A stretch of DNA of 11,722 bases, taken from positions 38,874-50,595 of the forward strand of contig PARQ01000030.1 of assembly GCA_002711555.1 (NCBI GenBank), written 5' to 3'. The first letter of the stretch is position 1. Each line of letters opens with the position of its first letter. The position numbers and the translations under genes are program-made. This DNA is from Rhodospirillaceae bacterium. Its GTDB lineage: Bacteria; Pseudomonadota; Alphaproteobacteria; UBA8366. The notes beneath the pieces are model-generated. The model made no database searches. It was not told the DNA's origin and saw only the letters and a program-made list of their open reading frames with translations. Of the stretch, positions 1 to 7,043 are shown piece after piece.

Positions 1-323
1 GCTGGCGCGCAGACGTATTCTGCGTAACCTCCACCTTTGAGTAGAGCGCAAACTTCATCGCCCTTTTTAAGCTTCGTAACGTTCTGTCCAACAGCCAAAA
101 CAGTTCCAGAGGCTTCTAAACCAAGAATATTCCCGGCACCTGGCGGCAATGGATATTCGCCTTTACGTTGCGTTAAATCCGCACCGTTTAGTCCGGCGCC
201 AGCGACTTTTATTAGAACCTCGTCTTTGCCGTGCCTTGGAATAGAGCACTCTCTTATTTCTAGGACCTCTGGACCACCAGGCTTTGGCACACTTACATAT
301 CGCATTTTTTCCGGAATATTCAT
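1..323 (-). CDS. PIG3-type NAD(P)H:quinone oxidoreductase, N-terminal part (cut by window edge)
   Basis: The 107 residues visible are the N-terminal catalytic (GroES-like) part of a medium-chain dehydrogenase/reductase. Motifs typical of the quinone oxidoreductase/PIG3 group are seen: PGGPEVLEI near residue 16, a GxGLNGADLTQRKG stretch around residues 46-58, GLEASGTV near 73 and KKGDEVCALLKGGGYAEY near 90. No cysteine/histidine pattern of a zinc alcohol dehydrogenase is visible. The family reduces quinones or other electrophilic carbonyls with NADPH in the cytoplasm, but the Rossmann domain lies beyond base 1. The ATG at 323 is preferred over the one at 305 because AGGA lies about 7 nt before it. 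It is divergent from the LpxD-like gene across 90 bp. Rhizobial very-long-chain lipid clusters also carry an MDR-family dehydrogenase, so a link to the neighbours is possible but unproven. Confidence 0.85.
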   Translation of the reverse strand, partial: MNIPEKMRYVSVPKPGGPEVLEIRECSIPRHGKDEVLIKVAGAGLNGADLTQRKGEYPLPPGAGNILGLEASGTVLAVGQNVTKLKKGDEVCALLKGGGYAEYVCAP

Positions 324-413
324 TTCAATTCCTAATGTTCATACTTTGCACTGTGGCGCTATGTGCTATTAACCAATGGAATGTAAAGGTATAGGTTATT
401 ATAGGTAAAAGAT

Positions 414-1514
414 ATGAAGGTTTCTGATATTGCTGACGCCTTAAAAGGAGAGCTTATCGGTAACGGTTCTCTCGAAATCAAACATATTACACATCCGATG
501 AAAGCCGGAGGTAGAGGTGATTTAGCCATAGCTACCGATGAAGATATGTTGGATTTACTGCCCCATTCTAAAGCTGTAGTTGCTGTAGTATCTGCTGATG
601 CTGATGTGCCAAATGGAATGCTAGAGGCATTAATTAAAGTCCGTCGAAGCAGAGTAGCGCTTGGGCTTTTAACAGAGATGTTTTCGAAACCATTACAAAG
701 CGCTGACGGCATTCACCCTAGCGCAATTGTGGACCCGTCCGCTAATGTTGGTGAAAATTCTTCAATTGATCCTTTTGTTTACGTGGGTCCCGGAGCCTCT
801 ATTGGTGATCGGTGTCAAATAATGTCGCATGTTACGATAGGCGCAGAGGCAAAGATTGGCGCCGACTCTATTATTCATTCCGGCGTTAGGATCGGCGAAC
901 GAGTAAATATTGGTGATCGTGTTATTATCCAACAAAATGCAAGCATTGGATCGGATGGATTTAGCTTTGTCACACCGGAGGCTGGCAGTGTAGAAGAAAC
1001 CAAGGGTGTTATTTCGAAAAGTAAAGTATGTGCAAAAAACGTTTCAATCTTTCGTATTAACTCGTTGGCATCGGTAACTATCGGCTCCGACGCAGAGATT
1101 GGCTCGTGTACAGCTATAGATCGCGGGACACTTACTGATACCAAAATCGGTGACAATACTAAAATCGACAATCTAGTGCAGATTGGCCATAACGTCATTA
1201 TCGGCGACCATTGTATGATTTGTGGTCAGGTTGGAGTTGCGGGTTCTGTGGTTATAGGCGATCGTGTGGTACTCGCAGGGCAGGTAGGCGTAAAAGACCA
1301 TGTAAAGATTGGTGATGATGTTGTCGTTGGGGGTGGTTCTGGCGTCGCGACAGATATTCCAAATAAAACCGTTGTTATTGGATATCCTGCTATTCCGAAA
1401 GATGAGATGGCAGCCCAATATCTTAATGTGCGTCGGTTGGGAAGTGTGTTCAAAGATATTCGCCGTTTTAAATCGAGACTTAAGGCGCTTGAATCACACA
1501 CAGAAAAAGGCTAA
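414..1514 (+). CDS. lpxD: UDP-3-O-(3-hydroxyacyl)glucosamine N-acyltransferase, LpxD family (probable second copy)
   Basis: LpxD transfers a 3-hydroxyacyl chain from acyl carrier protein to the 2-amino group of UDP-3-O-acylglucosamine, the third step of lipid A synthesis, in the cytoplasm. The 366 residues show an N-terminal uridine-binding domain (about 1-95), a left-handed beta-helix of (I/V)-G-x-x hexapeptide repeats (about 100-325) and a basic C-terminal helix (335-366). The IGSDGFSF motif is at 178-185. The catalytic histidine is H259 in QIGHN (256-260), matching H239 of E. coli LpxD. Between these lies a stretch (about 187-222, ending in [12 protein letters not shown]) that differs from the usual IPQLGRV segment. 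Length is near the family norm of about 340. It lies outside the usual bamA-lpxD-fabZ-lpxA locus and is followed by an ACP and a ketosynthase, so I infer a paralogue with special acyl specificity. Confidence 0.9.
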   Translation: MKVSDIADALKGELIGNGSLEIKHITHPMKAGGRGDLAIATDEDMLDLLPHSKAVVAVVSADADVPNGMLEALIKVRRSRVALGLLTEMFSKPLQSADGIHPSAIVDPSANVGENSSIDPFVYVGPGASIGDRCQIMSHVTIGAEAKIGADSIIHSGVRIGERVNIGDRVIIQQNASIGSDGFSFVTPEAGSVEETKGVISKSKVCAKNVSIFRINSLASVTIGSDAEIGSCTAIDRGTLTDTKIGDNTKIDNLVQIGHNVIIGDHCMICGQVGVAGSVVIGDRVVLAGQVGVKDHVKIGDDVVVGGGSGVATDIPNKTVVIGYPAIPKDEMAAQYLNVRRLGSVFKDIRRFKSRLKALESHTEKG

Positions 1515-1517
1515 TTA

Positions 1518-1529
1518 ATCGCGCGCGAT
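1518..1529. repeat. 12-bp perfect GC palindrome in the lpxD-acp gap
   Basis: ATCGCGCGCGAT is a perfect dyad just after the LpxD stop codon, in the 70-bp gap before the acyl carrier protein gene. It has no loop-forming centre and no following T-run, so it does not look like an intrinsic terminator. It could be a protein-binding site or chance. Role unknown. Confidence 0.4.
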
Positions 1530-1584
1530 ATTCATGGGCTAGGGTCCGACGGATGAAATTATTTTAGATTAAAAAGAGTACATT

Positions 1585-1836
1585 ATGTCGAAGTTTGAAG
1601 AAGATATTTACGATATTGTTGCGGATAAGGCTGATGTAGATAGGGTTAAGCTAGTTCGCGACGCTCGCCTTGATGACCTTGAAATTGAGTCTTTGGACAT
1701 CGTTGAAATAATTTTTGCTATCGAAGAAAAGTTTGACATTCAAATTCCATATAACGCTAATGATGCGGAGATGGAGTTTGAAACGGTTGGCCAAGTGGTC
1801 GATGCAGTGCAGAAAGTAATCGAAGAGCAAAGCTGA
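1585..1836 (+). CDS. Specialised acyl carrier protein
   Basis: This 83-residue acidic protein has the four-helix ACP pattern. The phosphopantetheine attachment serine is S36 in the motif IESLDIVE, a variant of the usual DSLD with Glu before Ser. The helix II continuation is EIIFAIEEKFDIQIP, followed by a YNAND segment. Holo-ACP carries growing acyl chains as thioesters in the cytoplasm. The housekeeping acpP normally sits between fabG and fabF and has DSLD. This copy instead follows an LpxD-like acyltransferase and precedes a NodE/FabF-like ketosynthase, so I infer a dedicated carrier, comparable in role to rhizobial AcpXL or NodF. It is shorter than AcpXL (about 92 residues). The ATG at 1585 has AAGAG about 6 nt upstream. 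The 70-bp gap to lpxD and the same strand fit one transcription unit. Confidence 0.88.
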   Translation: MSKFEEDIYDIVADKADVDRVKLVRDARLDDLEIESLDIVEIIFAIEEKFDIQIPYNANDAEMEFETVGQVVDAVQKVIEEQS

Positions 1837-1947
1837 TTTGGTTATAGCTGGATAACATTTATAGCTTCAAACTTCTGGTTATGTATATGATATGGTCCTA
1901 TAAGCGTCAGATTAGTCGTTAACGCTGCTATTATAGGAACCGCTGAT

Positions 1948-3165
1948 ATGAATAGAGTGGTCATAACCGGATTAGGTGTCTTTTCCGGCGCCGGTAAATC
2001 TACACAGGAATTCTGGCAAACGGTAAGCAACGGTCGTTGCGTTATAGGTCCTCTCGAAACAATTCCGACTGATGACCTTCTGGTTACTATTGGTGTAGAG
2101 ATAAAGGATTTTGATCCGAAAGAGCATTTCCCAAAAAAGCAGCTTGGCCTACTTGATCGTTTTTCTCAGTTAGGGCTAATGGCTGCGCGTGAGGCAATTG
2201 CTGACTCTGGACTTTCTTTCGAAGGTGAAGACGGAGATAATACAGCCACCATAATCGGTTGCGGGGTTGGCGGCCAAGAGACAATAGACCAGGCCTATTA
2301 TCACATATACAAGGAGGGTAGACGAGGTGTTCACCCGTTTACTATTCCTCGTCTGATGTTAAATGCCGCGTGTAGTCACATAACTATGGAGCATGGCATT
2401 ACCGGACCGGCATACGCTATTGCAAGCGCATGCTCTTCTGCAAATCATGCAATTGGACAGGCATTCCACATGGTCAGAAGTGGGTTGGTGGAGCGTGCAA
2501 TAACCGGAGGAACAGAGGCTTGTATTGCGCTTGGAACCATGAGGGGTTGGGAGGCAATCAGGGTTATGACGCGGGATACGTGTAGGCCATTTTCGAAAAA
2601 CCGTACTGGAATGACGTTGGGCGAAGGCGCGTCGATAATGACGCTTGAAACCCTTGAACACGCCAAGGCCAGGGGTGCCAAAATTTATGCAGAAATCGTT
2701 GGCTTCGGAATGACTTCAGACGCTATGGACATAACAATGCCCAGTTTCGAGGGTGCGTCGAAGGCTATGAGGTTTGCGTTGAAGGACGGCGGACTAAACC
2801 CGACTGATATTGACTATATCAATGCCCACGGAACTGGTACAGCCGCAAATGACGTAACTGAAACAAAATCAATAAAGCTGGCTCTTGGAGATGATCATGC
2901 TCGCAAAGTTTCCGTTTCAGCTAGTAAATCGATGTTTGGTCATGCGCTTGGGGCAGCCGGCGCAATGGAACTGGCAGTGACGACCTTAGCAATAAACAAC
3001 GGAGTTGCTCCTCCGACAGCAAATTATGAGGAGCCGGATCCAGATTGCGACCTTGATTATATTCCAAATGAAGCACGGGACATGGAAATTAACGCAGCAA
3101 TTTCCAATTCGTTTGCATTCGGCGGATTAAATGCTGTTCTCGCAATTAAAAAGTTTAACGGCTAG
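1948..3165 (+). CDS. Beta-ketoacyl-ACP synthase, FabF/NodE-like
   Basis: A 405-residue condensing enzyme that would extend acyl-ACP by two carbons using malonyl-ACP. The Cys-His-His triad is intact: C162 in IASACSSANHAIG, H294 in NAHGTGT and H332 in SMFGHALGAAG, with K327 just before it. Length is that of a KAS II protein. Two segments depart from housekeeping FabF. The active-site cysteine is followed by SSANHAIG rather than a TSGxHxIG-like stretch. The C-terminal gating loop reads NSFAFGGLN (387-395) instead of NSFGFGGTN. From memory, both resemble NodE and the ketosynthases of the rhizobial very-long-chain acyl cluster, so a specialised elongation role with the upstream ACP is likely. The ATG at 1948 follows AGGAA by about 9 nt. 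A fabZ or fabG partner is not adjacent. Confidence 0.92.
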   Translation: MNRVVITGLGVFSGAGKSTQEFWQTVSNGRCVIGPLETIPTDDLLVTIGVEIKDFDPKEHFPKKQLGLLDRFSQLGLMAAREAIADSGLSFEGEDGDNTATIIGCGVGGQETIDQAYYHIYKEGRRGVHPFTIPRLMLNAACSHITMEHGITGPAYAIASACSSANHAIGQAFHMVRSGLVERAITGGTEACIALGTMRGWEAIRVMTRDTCRPFSKNRTGMTLGEGASIMTLETLEHAKARGAKIYAEIVGFGMTSDAMDITMPSFEGASKAMRFALKDGGLNPTDIDYINAHGTGTAANDVTETKSIKLALGDDHARKVSVSASKSMFGHALGAAGAMELAVTTLAINNGVAPPTANYEEPDPDCDLDYIPNEARDMEINAAISNSFAFGGLNAVLAIKKFNG

Positions 3166-3285
3166 TCACAAAAATCGCTCATTTGTTTAAGTATAGAGCT
3201 CCAAATGGATAGCGTATTGCAACTGAGCCGGCCTCATTGGTTTTTAGCGGCACAGCCTCTAGAACGGCACAATCGAGTGCAAAAA

Positions 3286-3297
3286 ATAACTTGTTAT
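3286..3297. promoter_or_regulatory. Small dyad upstream of the VOC gene, possible operator
   Basis: ATAAC-TT-GTTAT is a perfect 5+5 inverted repeat in the 195-bp gap between the ketosynthase and VOC genes. A further GTTAT occurs 6 nt downstream (3304-3308), giving GTTAT-CATCAT-GTTAT. Reversed half-sites of the same sequence (GTTAT...ATAAC) occur at 1841-1856 before the ketosynthase gene. The rest of 3166-3360 is AT-rich, with no open frame I trust and no clear -35/-10 pair. An operator role is a guess. Confidence 0.25.
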
Positions 3298-3360
3298 CAT
3301 CATGTTATGCGGAATTTTTAAGAAAAAAATTAAAGAGGCATAAACGCTTGGGAGGAAAAA

Positions 3361-4242
3361 ATGGGAAAAGAATTTGATCGTCGCGAGGAAGACATCGCTA
3401 ATTTTGTTGGGTTAGAACACACCAATGTCAGGGTTCCAGATCAACGTTTGGCTACAATATTTTACGTGGAGGGGATGGGTTTCACACGCGATCCATATAT
3501 GGTGCCGGGCGTTAAAAATATGTGGATGAATATTGGCAGGACTCAAATTCATTTGCCAACCGGCAAAGCCCAGGTAATTCCAGGTTGCACTGGAATCGTG
3601 GTCCCAGACATAAAGGCTCTTAGGTCACGTTTGAAAGCTGTGGAAAAGGAGCTTAAAGGAACCAAATATGCATTCAGCATAGGGCGAAACCGAATTGACG
3701 TTACGTGTCCCTGGGGTAACAAATACAGTTGTTTTCCGCCAAATAAAAAATTTGGTCGAATCACTCTTGGCATTAGATACGTAGAACTAGATTGCCGGCC
3801 CGGCACCGCTGATGGTATCGCTAAATTTTATAACGTAATAATGGGTGCAAAGGCCGGTGTTCGTAGATCCGGAGGTGTAGCGGCGCACGTACATGCGGGG
3901 TCCCATCAATGGATAATTTTCCGCGAAACAAATACTAAAATTCCACGATTTGATGGGCATCACATTCAAGTTTATCTAGCGAACTTTTCTGCGCCTCATG
4001 CAGCATTGAAGGAGATTGGTTTGGTAAGCGAAGAAAGTAACCGATATCAATATCGGTTTAAGCATATTGTGGACCTTCAAAACGGGAAAAAATTACACAC
4101 TCTCGAACACGAGATACGTTCAATGACCCACCCGCTCTATGGGCGACCAATGATCAATCGTAATCCTAACCAGCATAATAATAACTACGCAGCGGGACAC
4201 TCTGATAGGGCATTCATGCTCGAGGGCGAAGAGCTGCGCTAA
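3361..4242 (+). CDS. Two-domain VOC (glyoxalase/dioxygenase-fold) protein of unknown substrate
   Basis: The 293-residue protein has two vicinal-oxygen-chelate modules. The first (about 16-127) starts with VGLEHTNVRVPD and contains FYVEGMGFTRDP and QIHLPTG. The second (about 132-252) starts with GIRYVELDCRPG and contains AKFYNVIMGAKAG and HHIQVYL. Candidate metal ligands are H20, H64, E142 and H201, but I cannot assign a complete site by eye. A C-terminal tail with HPLYGRPMINRNPNQ (257-271) recurs, as I remember, in a bacterial VOC subgroup annotated only as hypothetical. VOC enzymes include glyoxalases, extradiol dioxygenases, epimerases and resistance proteins, so the reaction cannot be named. 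Translation signals are strong, with GGGAGG at 3350-3355, 5 nt before the ATG. It is on the same strand as the lipid genes but 195 bp away, so it probably has its own promoter. Confidence 0.85.
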   Translation: MGKEFDRREEDIANFVGLEHTNVRVPDQRLATIFYVEGMGFTRDPYMVPGVKNMWMNIGRTQIHLPTGKAQVIPGCTGIVVPDIKALRSRLKAVEKELKGTKYAFSIGRNRIDVTCPWGNKYSCFPPNKKFGRITLGIRYVELDCRPGTADGIAKFYNVIMGAKAGVRRSGGVAAHVHAGSHQWIIFRETNTKIPRFDGHHIQVYLANFSAPHAALKEIGLVSEESNRYQYRFKHIVDLQNGKKLHTLEHEIRSMTHPLYGRPMINRNPNQHNNNYAAGHSDRAFMLEGEELR

Positions 4243-4311
4243 TCTTTCGAACCATGTTTAGCAGTGATTCCTAAATTCTGGTATCAACAAACTTTGTGTT
4301 TTTGTCGCAAT

Positions 4312-4323
4312 CAGAAATTTCTG
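4312..4323. repeat. 12-bp perfect palindrome in the convergent gap
   Basis: CAGAAATTTCTG is a perfect dyad midway between the stop codons of the VOC gene (+) and queG (-). The stem would be only 4 bp around an AATT loop and no strong T-run follows on either strand, so terminator function is doubtful. The 105-bp gap (4243-4347) contains nothing else I can call. Confidence 0.3.
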
Positions 4324-4347
4324 TTATTTCGTATTCTGTCAATCGGC

Positions 4348-5436
4348 TCAAGATTGAGCAGTTTGTTTAGCGCTATATCTTTCATTAGTTGTGAGGCCTG
4401 TTCCTAACAGTTCTATGAGAGCCCAATTGGCAGCCTCACGGACGACGTGTGATGCATCGCTTAATCTTGGGGTAACCGAACTAAGCAATGTTGGATCACC
4501 ACTGTTTCCTATCGCAATCAATACGTTACGAACAAATCTATCCCTTCCTATTCGTTTAATTGAGGTTTTGGAAAATAATTTTCTGAAGTCGTCATCACTT
4601 AGGTCTGCTAGCTTGGCCAGCTCTGGGCCCACAAGTTCTTCTCTAGGCAAAAAGGCTGGGTCGTTAGTCTTTTGCGCAAATTTATTCCAAGGGCACACAG
4701 AAAGACAGTCGTCACAGCCGTATATGCGGTTGCCTATGGCCTTTCTAAATTCCTTGGGGATAGCGCCTTTGTGCTCAATTGTAAGATAAGAAATGCAGCG
4801 GCGGGCGTCTAATTGATGCGGCCCAGTAATGGCGTGTGTTGGGCAAATATCGATGCATTCATTACAACTGCCACAGTGATTTTTTTCGGCTTGATCCGGT
4901 TCAAGTGTCAGGGTCGTGTATATCTCGCCCAAAAAGAGCCACGACCCAAACCTCGGCGAAATCAGATTGGTATGTTTTCCCTGCCATCCAATACCAGCTT
5001 GCTGTGCCAAAGGTTTTTCCATTACTGGTGCAGTGTCGACAAATACCTTGACCTCGTAACCACTCTCCGTCTGTAGCCAACGTGCAAGCGCCTTCAAACG
5101 CTTTTTTATTATGTCATGGTAATCGTTGTTTCGCGCGTACACTGAGATCATAGCACGCTTATTAGATGCAAAATATTCCATTTCAGCGAGCGGATCTTTT
5201 TCTGGCCCGTAGTTCACACCTAGCACTATTATAGTTCTCGCTTCAGGCCAAAGTGTGTTTGGCTGCTTTCGTCTATCAACTTTCTTTTCAAGCCACTGCA
5301 TTTCACCATGTTTTCCAGCGTCCAAAAAGTTTGTTAAATTACGGCCTACTGTTTTAGGGAGTTCAGCGCAAGTAAACCCTACTTGATCAAAGCCTAACTC
5401 AGCCGCTTTAGTGCGGATAGCTAGTTTGGAAGTCAT
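4348..5436 (-). CDS. queG: Epoxyqueuosine reductase
   Basis: QueG reduces tRNA-bound epoxyqueuosine to queuosine, the last step of the pathway, using cobalamin and two [4Fe-4S] clusters. From the ATG at 5436 the protein has 362 residues. The catalytic aspartate is D134 in FVDTAPVMEK, followed by AGIGWQGKHTN and FGSWLFLGE. Cysteines are in the ferredoxin-like pattern: C188-x2-C191-x2-C194-x3-C198-P, then C214, then C241-x2-C244-x3-C248-P. The C-terminal part (about 295-350) is HEAT-like with DASHVVREAANWAL. The open frame extends upstream to 5505, but 5436 is chosen because it is 1 nt past the queF stop (TGA-A-ATG) and its N-terminus TSKLAIRTKAAELGFDQVG is the family start. It is translationally coupled to queF and converges with the VOC gene. 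Confidence 0.96.
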   Translation of the reverse strand: MTSKLAIRTKAAELGFDQVGFTCAELPKTVGRNLTNFLDAGKHGEMQWLEKKVDRRKQPNTLWPEARTIIVLGVNYGPEKDPLAEMEYFASNKRAMISVYARNNDYHDIIKKRLKALARWLQTESGYEVKVFVDTAPVMEKPLAQQAGIGWQGKHTNLISPRFGSWLFLGEIYTTLTLEPDQAEKNHCGSCNECIDICPTHAITGPHQLDARRCISYLTIEHKGAIPKEFRKAIGNRIYGCDDCLSVCPWNKFAQKTNDPAFLPREELVGPELAKLADLSDDDFRKLFSKTSIKRIGRDRFVRNVLIAIGNSGDPTLLSSVTPRLSDASHVVREAANWALIELLGTGLTTNERYSAKQTAQS

Positions 5437-5437
5437 T

Positions 5438-5896
5438 TCAGTCTCTGCCTCGGTATATGCTTGCAGGTAGTTCCGGAACAAAAATGCCTTCTGGCGGAGG
5501 ACCACTTTGAAAAAAGATGTCTATCGGGATGCCTCCACGAGGATACCAAATTCCACAGACACGAAGCCATCGAGGCTCCGTTATAGTTGTTAGACGTTTT
5601 CCTATGGTGATTGTGCAGTCCTCATGAAAGGCACCATGGTTCCTAAATGACGTCATAAATAGTTTTAATGACTTACTCTCAACGAGTTTCTTATCAGGCA
5701 CGTAATCAATTGTGAATTTTGCAAAATCAGGCTGACTTGTAATTGGGCATAATGACGTGAACTCAGGACAGGTAAATCTGACTACATAGTTTGTATCAGA
5801 ATGCGGATTAGGAACAGTTTCTAGGACTGCATCATCTGGCGATCGCGGAATTGAAACTGTTTGGCCAAGCTGATTGAGTGTTCTATTTTCTGCCAT
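5438..5896 (-). CDS. queF: NADPH-dependent 7-cyano-7-deazaguanine reductase (preQ1 synthase)
   Basis: QueF reduces the nitrile of preQ0 to the aminomethyl group of preQ1 with two NADPH, in the cytoplasm. At 152 residues it is the short, single-module form. The covalent nucleophile is C50 in [14 protein letters not shown], with the proton donor D57. The QueF NADPH motif ESKSLKLF is at 73-80, and FHED (90-93) supplies H91 and E92 for preQ0 binding. The ATG at 5896 has AAAGG 6 nt upstream. It is the first gene of a two-gene unit with queG. An intrinsic terminator lies upstream (5987-6013) and a plausible promoter at 5925-5954, so it is probably transcribed apart from queA. No preQ1 riboswitch was recognised in its short leader. 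Confidence 0.97.
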   Translation of the reverse strand: MAENRTLNQLGQTVSIPRSPDDAVLETVPNPHSDTNYVVRFTCPEFTSLCPITSQPDFAKFTIDYVPDKKLVESKSLKLFMTSFRNHGAFHEDCTITIGKRLTTITEPRWLRVCGIWYPRGGIPIDIFFQSGPPPEGIFVPELPASIYRGRD

Positions 5897-5924
5897 TTGT
5901 GACCTTTTTTTGCCCTTTCCGTGT

Positions 5925-5954
5925 ATTATTTATCAATTTAAAGCTTAGATTCAA
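5925..5954 (-). promoter_or_regulatory. Putative sigma-70 promoter for queF-queG
   Basis: Read on the minus strand, TTGAAT (5954-5949) and AATAAT (5930-5925) are separated by 18 bp. They match the consensus at 4 of 6 and 5 of 6 positions. A start near 5918 would give a leader of about 20 nt before the queF ATG. The site lies just downstream of the terminator of the preceding gene, where a new promoter would be expected. Called by eye in AT-rich DNA, so false positives are possible. Confidence 0.4.
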
Positions 5955-5986
5955 AATAGGGAAAAGAACGAATTGAGTTTTTTGCT

Positions 5987-6013
5987 GAAAAAAATAATGC
6001 GGAACTCCGTATT
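5987..6013 (-). terminator. Intrinsic terminator after the cyclodeaminase-family gene
   Basis: On the minus strand an 8-bp stem with one A-C mismatch (AATACGGA / TCCGCATT, GT at the centre; a 4-nt loop if the inner A-T opens) is followed directly by A and seven T. It lies 44 nt past the stop codon at 6057. This is the usual form of a Rho-independent terminator and would end the queA-containing transcript before queF. Confidence 0.7.
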
Positions 6014-6056
6014 ACAGGCAAACCAAATATTAATGCGTGTTGCGCAGTTTCACATT

Positions 6057-7028
6057 TTAAAAGCTGGTAAACTCAACAAAAGATCCGATCCCTCTCTCCT
6101 TGGCCAAATCGACCGCTTTAGTCGCAAGGGCGACATCCTCCATGGCGACTCCGTGAGAATTATAGAGTGTGATAGCGCCTGCTGGTCTGTGGAGTTGGCC
6201 TTCAGATTTGATGCAGTCGGATAACTCGAGCACATCATCCCAACAAAAAGTAGATCTTACGTCTTTAATGGCCCGATTTAGTAGGGAAGATTCCTTTTGA
6301 GCTTGGGCTTTATTATCAACAGTCACAAAAGAGCACTTTGGAATCACTTCATCATCAAGCTCTTGTCGCTCCATGCGGTTTGCACCAATACTATTAATAT
6401 GGGTTCCTGGACGCAGGTTTTTACCAAAAAGTACTGGCTTATGCGATGTGGTAGCAGTGCAAATAATCGAACATTCATACAAATCCATGTGATCTTTTGC
6501 CAGGTTAACCGGTAAACCAAGCTCGCTGCTCATTTCTTCGCAGAATTTTAATGTCTTTGTCTGATCCCGGCCCAGAACGATTATACGTTTTATGGGTCTA
6601 ACGGCACGGATTGCAAAAATCTGTGTGCGCGCTTGTCTGCCGGCCCCAACCACACCTAGGCTTGAGGCATTTTCCTGCGCTAAATACCTCGTTGCAACTC
6701 CACTCGCGGCTGCTGTTCTGAGAGCGCCAAGGCGAAAAACTTCAACGATTGCGTCGACTCTTCCGGTTTTGCTGTCTAAAAGTAGGAGCGTGCGGCCTGA
6801 GTCACTGTTGAAAACCATTGATGATGAGACTTTTACAGCAATTTTTTTCATTGGTGTGACAATCGCCGATGTAAGTCGCAGGTACCCATCCGGAATATCG
6901 ATTTGTTGCCTGGGAGGATTAATTACACCATCTTGATTATTGATTTTAAATACTTCCTCTACCGCATCTATTGCATCACCAATAGTTACAAGGTCGCTAA
7001 TATCGGCTTCCGTCAAGAATATCGCCAT
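6057..7028 (-). CDS. Ornithine cyclodeaminase/mu-crystallin-family NAD(P) oxidoreductase, substrate unknown
   Basis: The 323 residues match the whole length of the ornithine cyclodeaminase/mu-crystallin/archaeal alanine dehydrogenase family. Seen are the substrate-carboxylate region with K66 (AVKVSSS) and R104 (GALRTAAASG), and the dinucleotide-binding segment GVVGAGRQAR at 125-134. INSIGANRMERQELD is at 211-225. Family members interconvert amino acids and imines/keto acids with NAD(P), as soluble dimers. In true ornithine cyclodeaminase the last segment is GGD, with a catalytic Asp. Here it is GAN, with N217, so ornithine cyclisation is unlikely and a ketimine reductase or amino-acid dehydrogenase activity is more plausible. 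It starts 15 nt after queA, with GGAGA 5 nt before the ATG, and is followed by a terminator, so it forms an operon with queA. No established role in queuosine synthesis is known to me. Confidence 0.88.
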   Translation of the reverse strand: MAIFLTEADISDLVTIGDAIDAVEEVFKINNQDGVINPPRQQIDIPDGYLRLTSAIVTPMKKIAVKVSSSMVFNSDSGRTLLLLDSKTGRVDAIVEVFRLGALRTAAASGVATRYLAQENASSLGVVGAGRQARTQIFAIRAVRPIKRIIVLGRDQTKTLKFCEEMSSELGLPVNLAKDHMDLYECSIICTATTSHKPVLFGKNLRPGTHINSIGANRMERQELDDEVIPKCSFVTVDNKAQAQKESSLLNRAIKDVRSTFCWDDVLELSDCIKSEGQLHRPAGAITLYNSHGVAMEDVALATKAVDLAKERGIGSFVEFTSF

Positions 7029-7043
7029 GGTTTCTCCAGTGCA

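Noticed and set aside
346..372. TTGCAC ... TATTAA as a promoter for the LpxD-like gene
   Set aside because: Spacing is only 15 bp and the -10 matches 4 of 6. The region probably holds divergent promoters, but I cannot place them reliably.
359..712. Open frames antisense to the LpxD-like gene (also 875-1198, 1173-1418, 1226-1501)
   Set aside because: They lie inside a confidently identified gene on the opposite strand, resemble no family, and owe their length to the base composition of the hexapeptide-repeat coding DNA.
802..1320. Repeated DNA strings such as attggtgatcg at several places
   Set aside because: They encode the isoleucine-glycine-aspartate hexapeptide repeats of the beta-helix; the repetition is explained by the protein.
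3224..3245. TGAG-CCGGC-CTCA followed by TTGGTTTTT as a terminator after the ketosynthase
   Set aside because: The stem is only 4 bp and the T-run is offset by several bases. Too weak to call, although some termination here is possible.
5437..5505. Longer QueG start at 5505
   Set aside because: It would overlap queF by 68 nt and add 23 residues unlike the family N-terminus. The ATG at 5436 is 1 nt past the queF stop and gives the normal N-terminus.
5897..5987. preQ1 riboswitch upstream of queF
   Set aside because: An AAAAAACT string (near 5977-5984) resembles the preQ1-I tail, but no C-rich loop hairpin precedes it at the right distance, and it lies before the likely transcription start.
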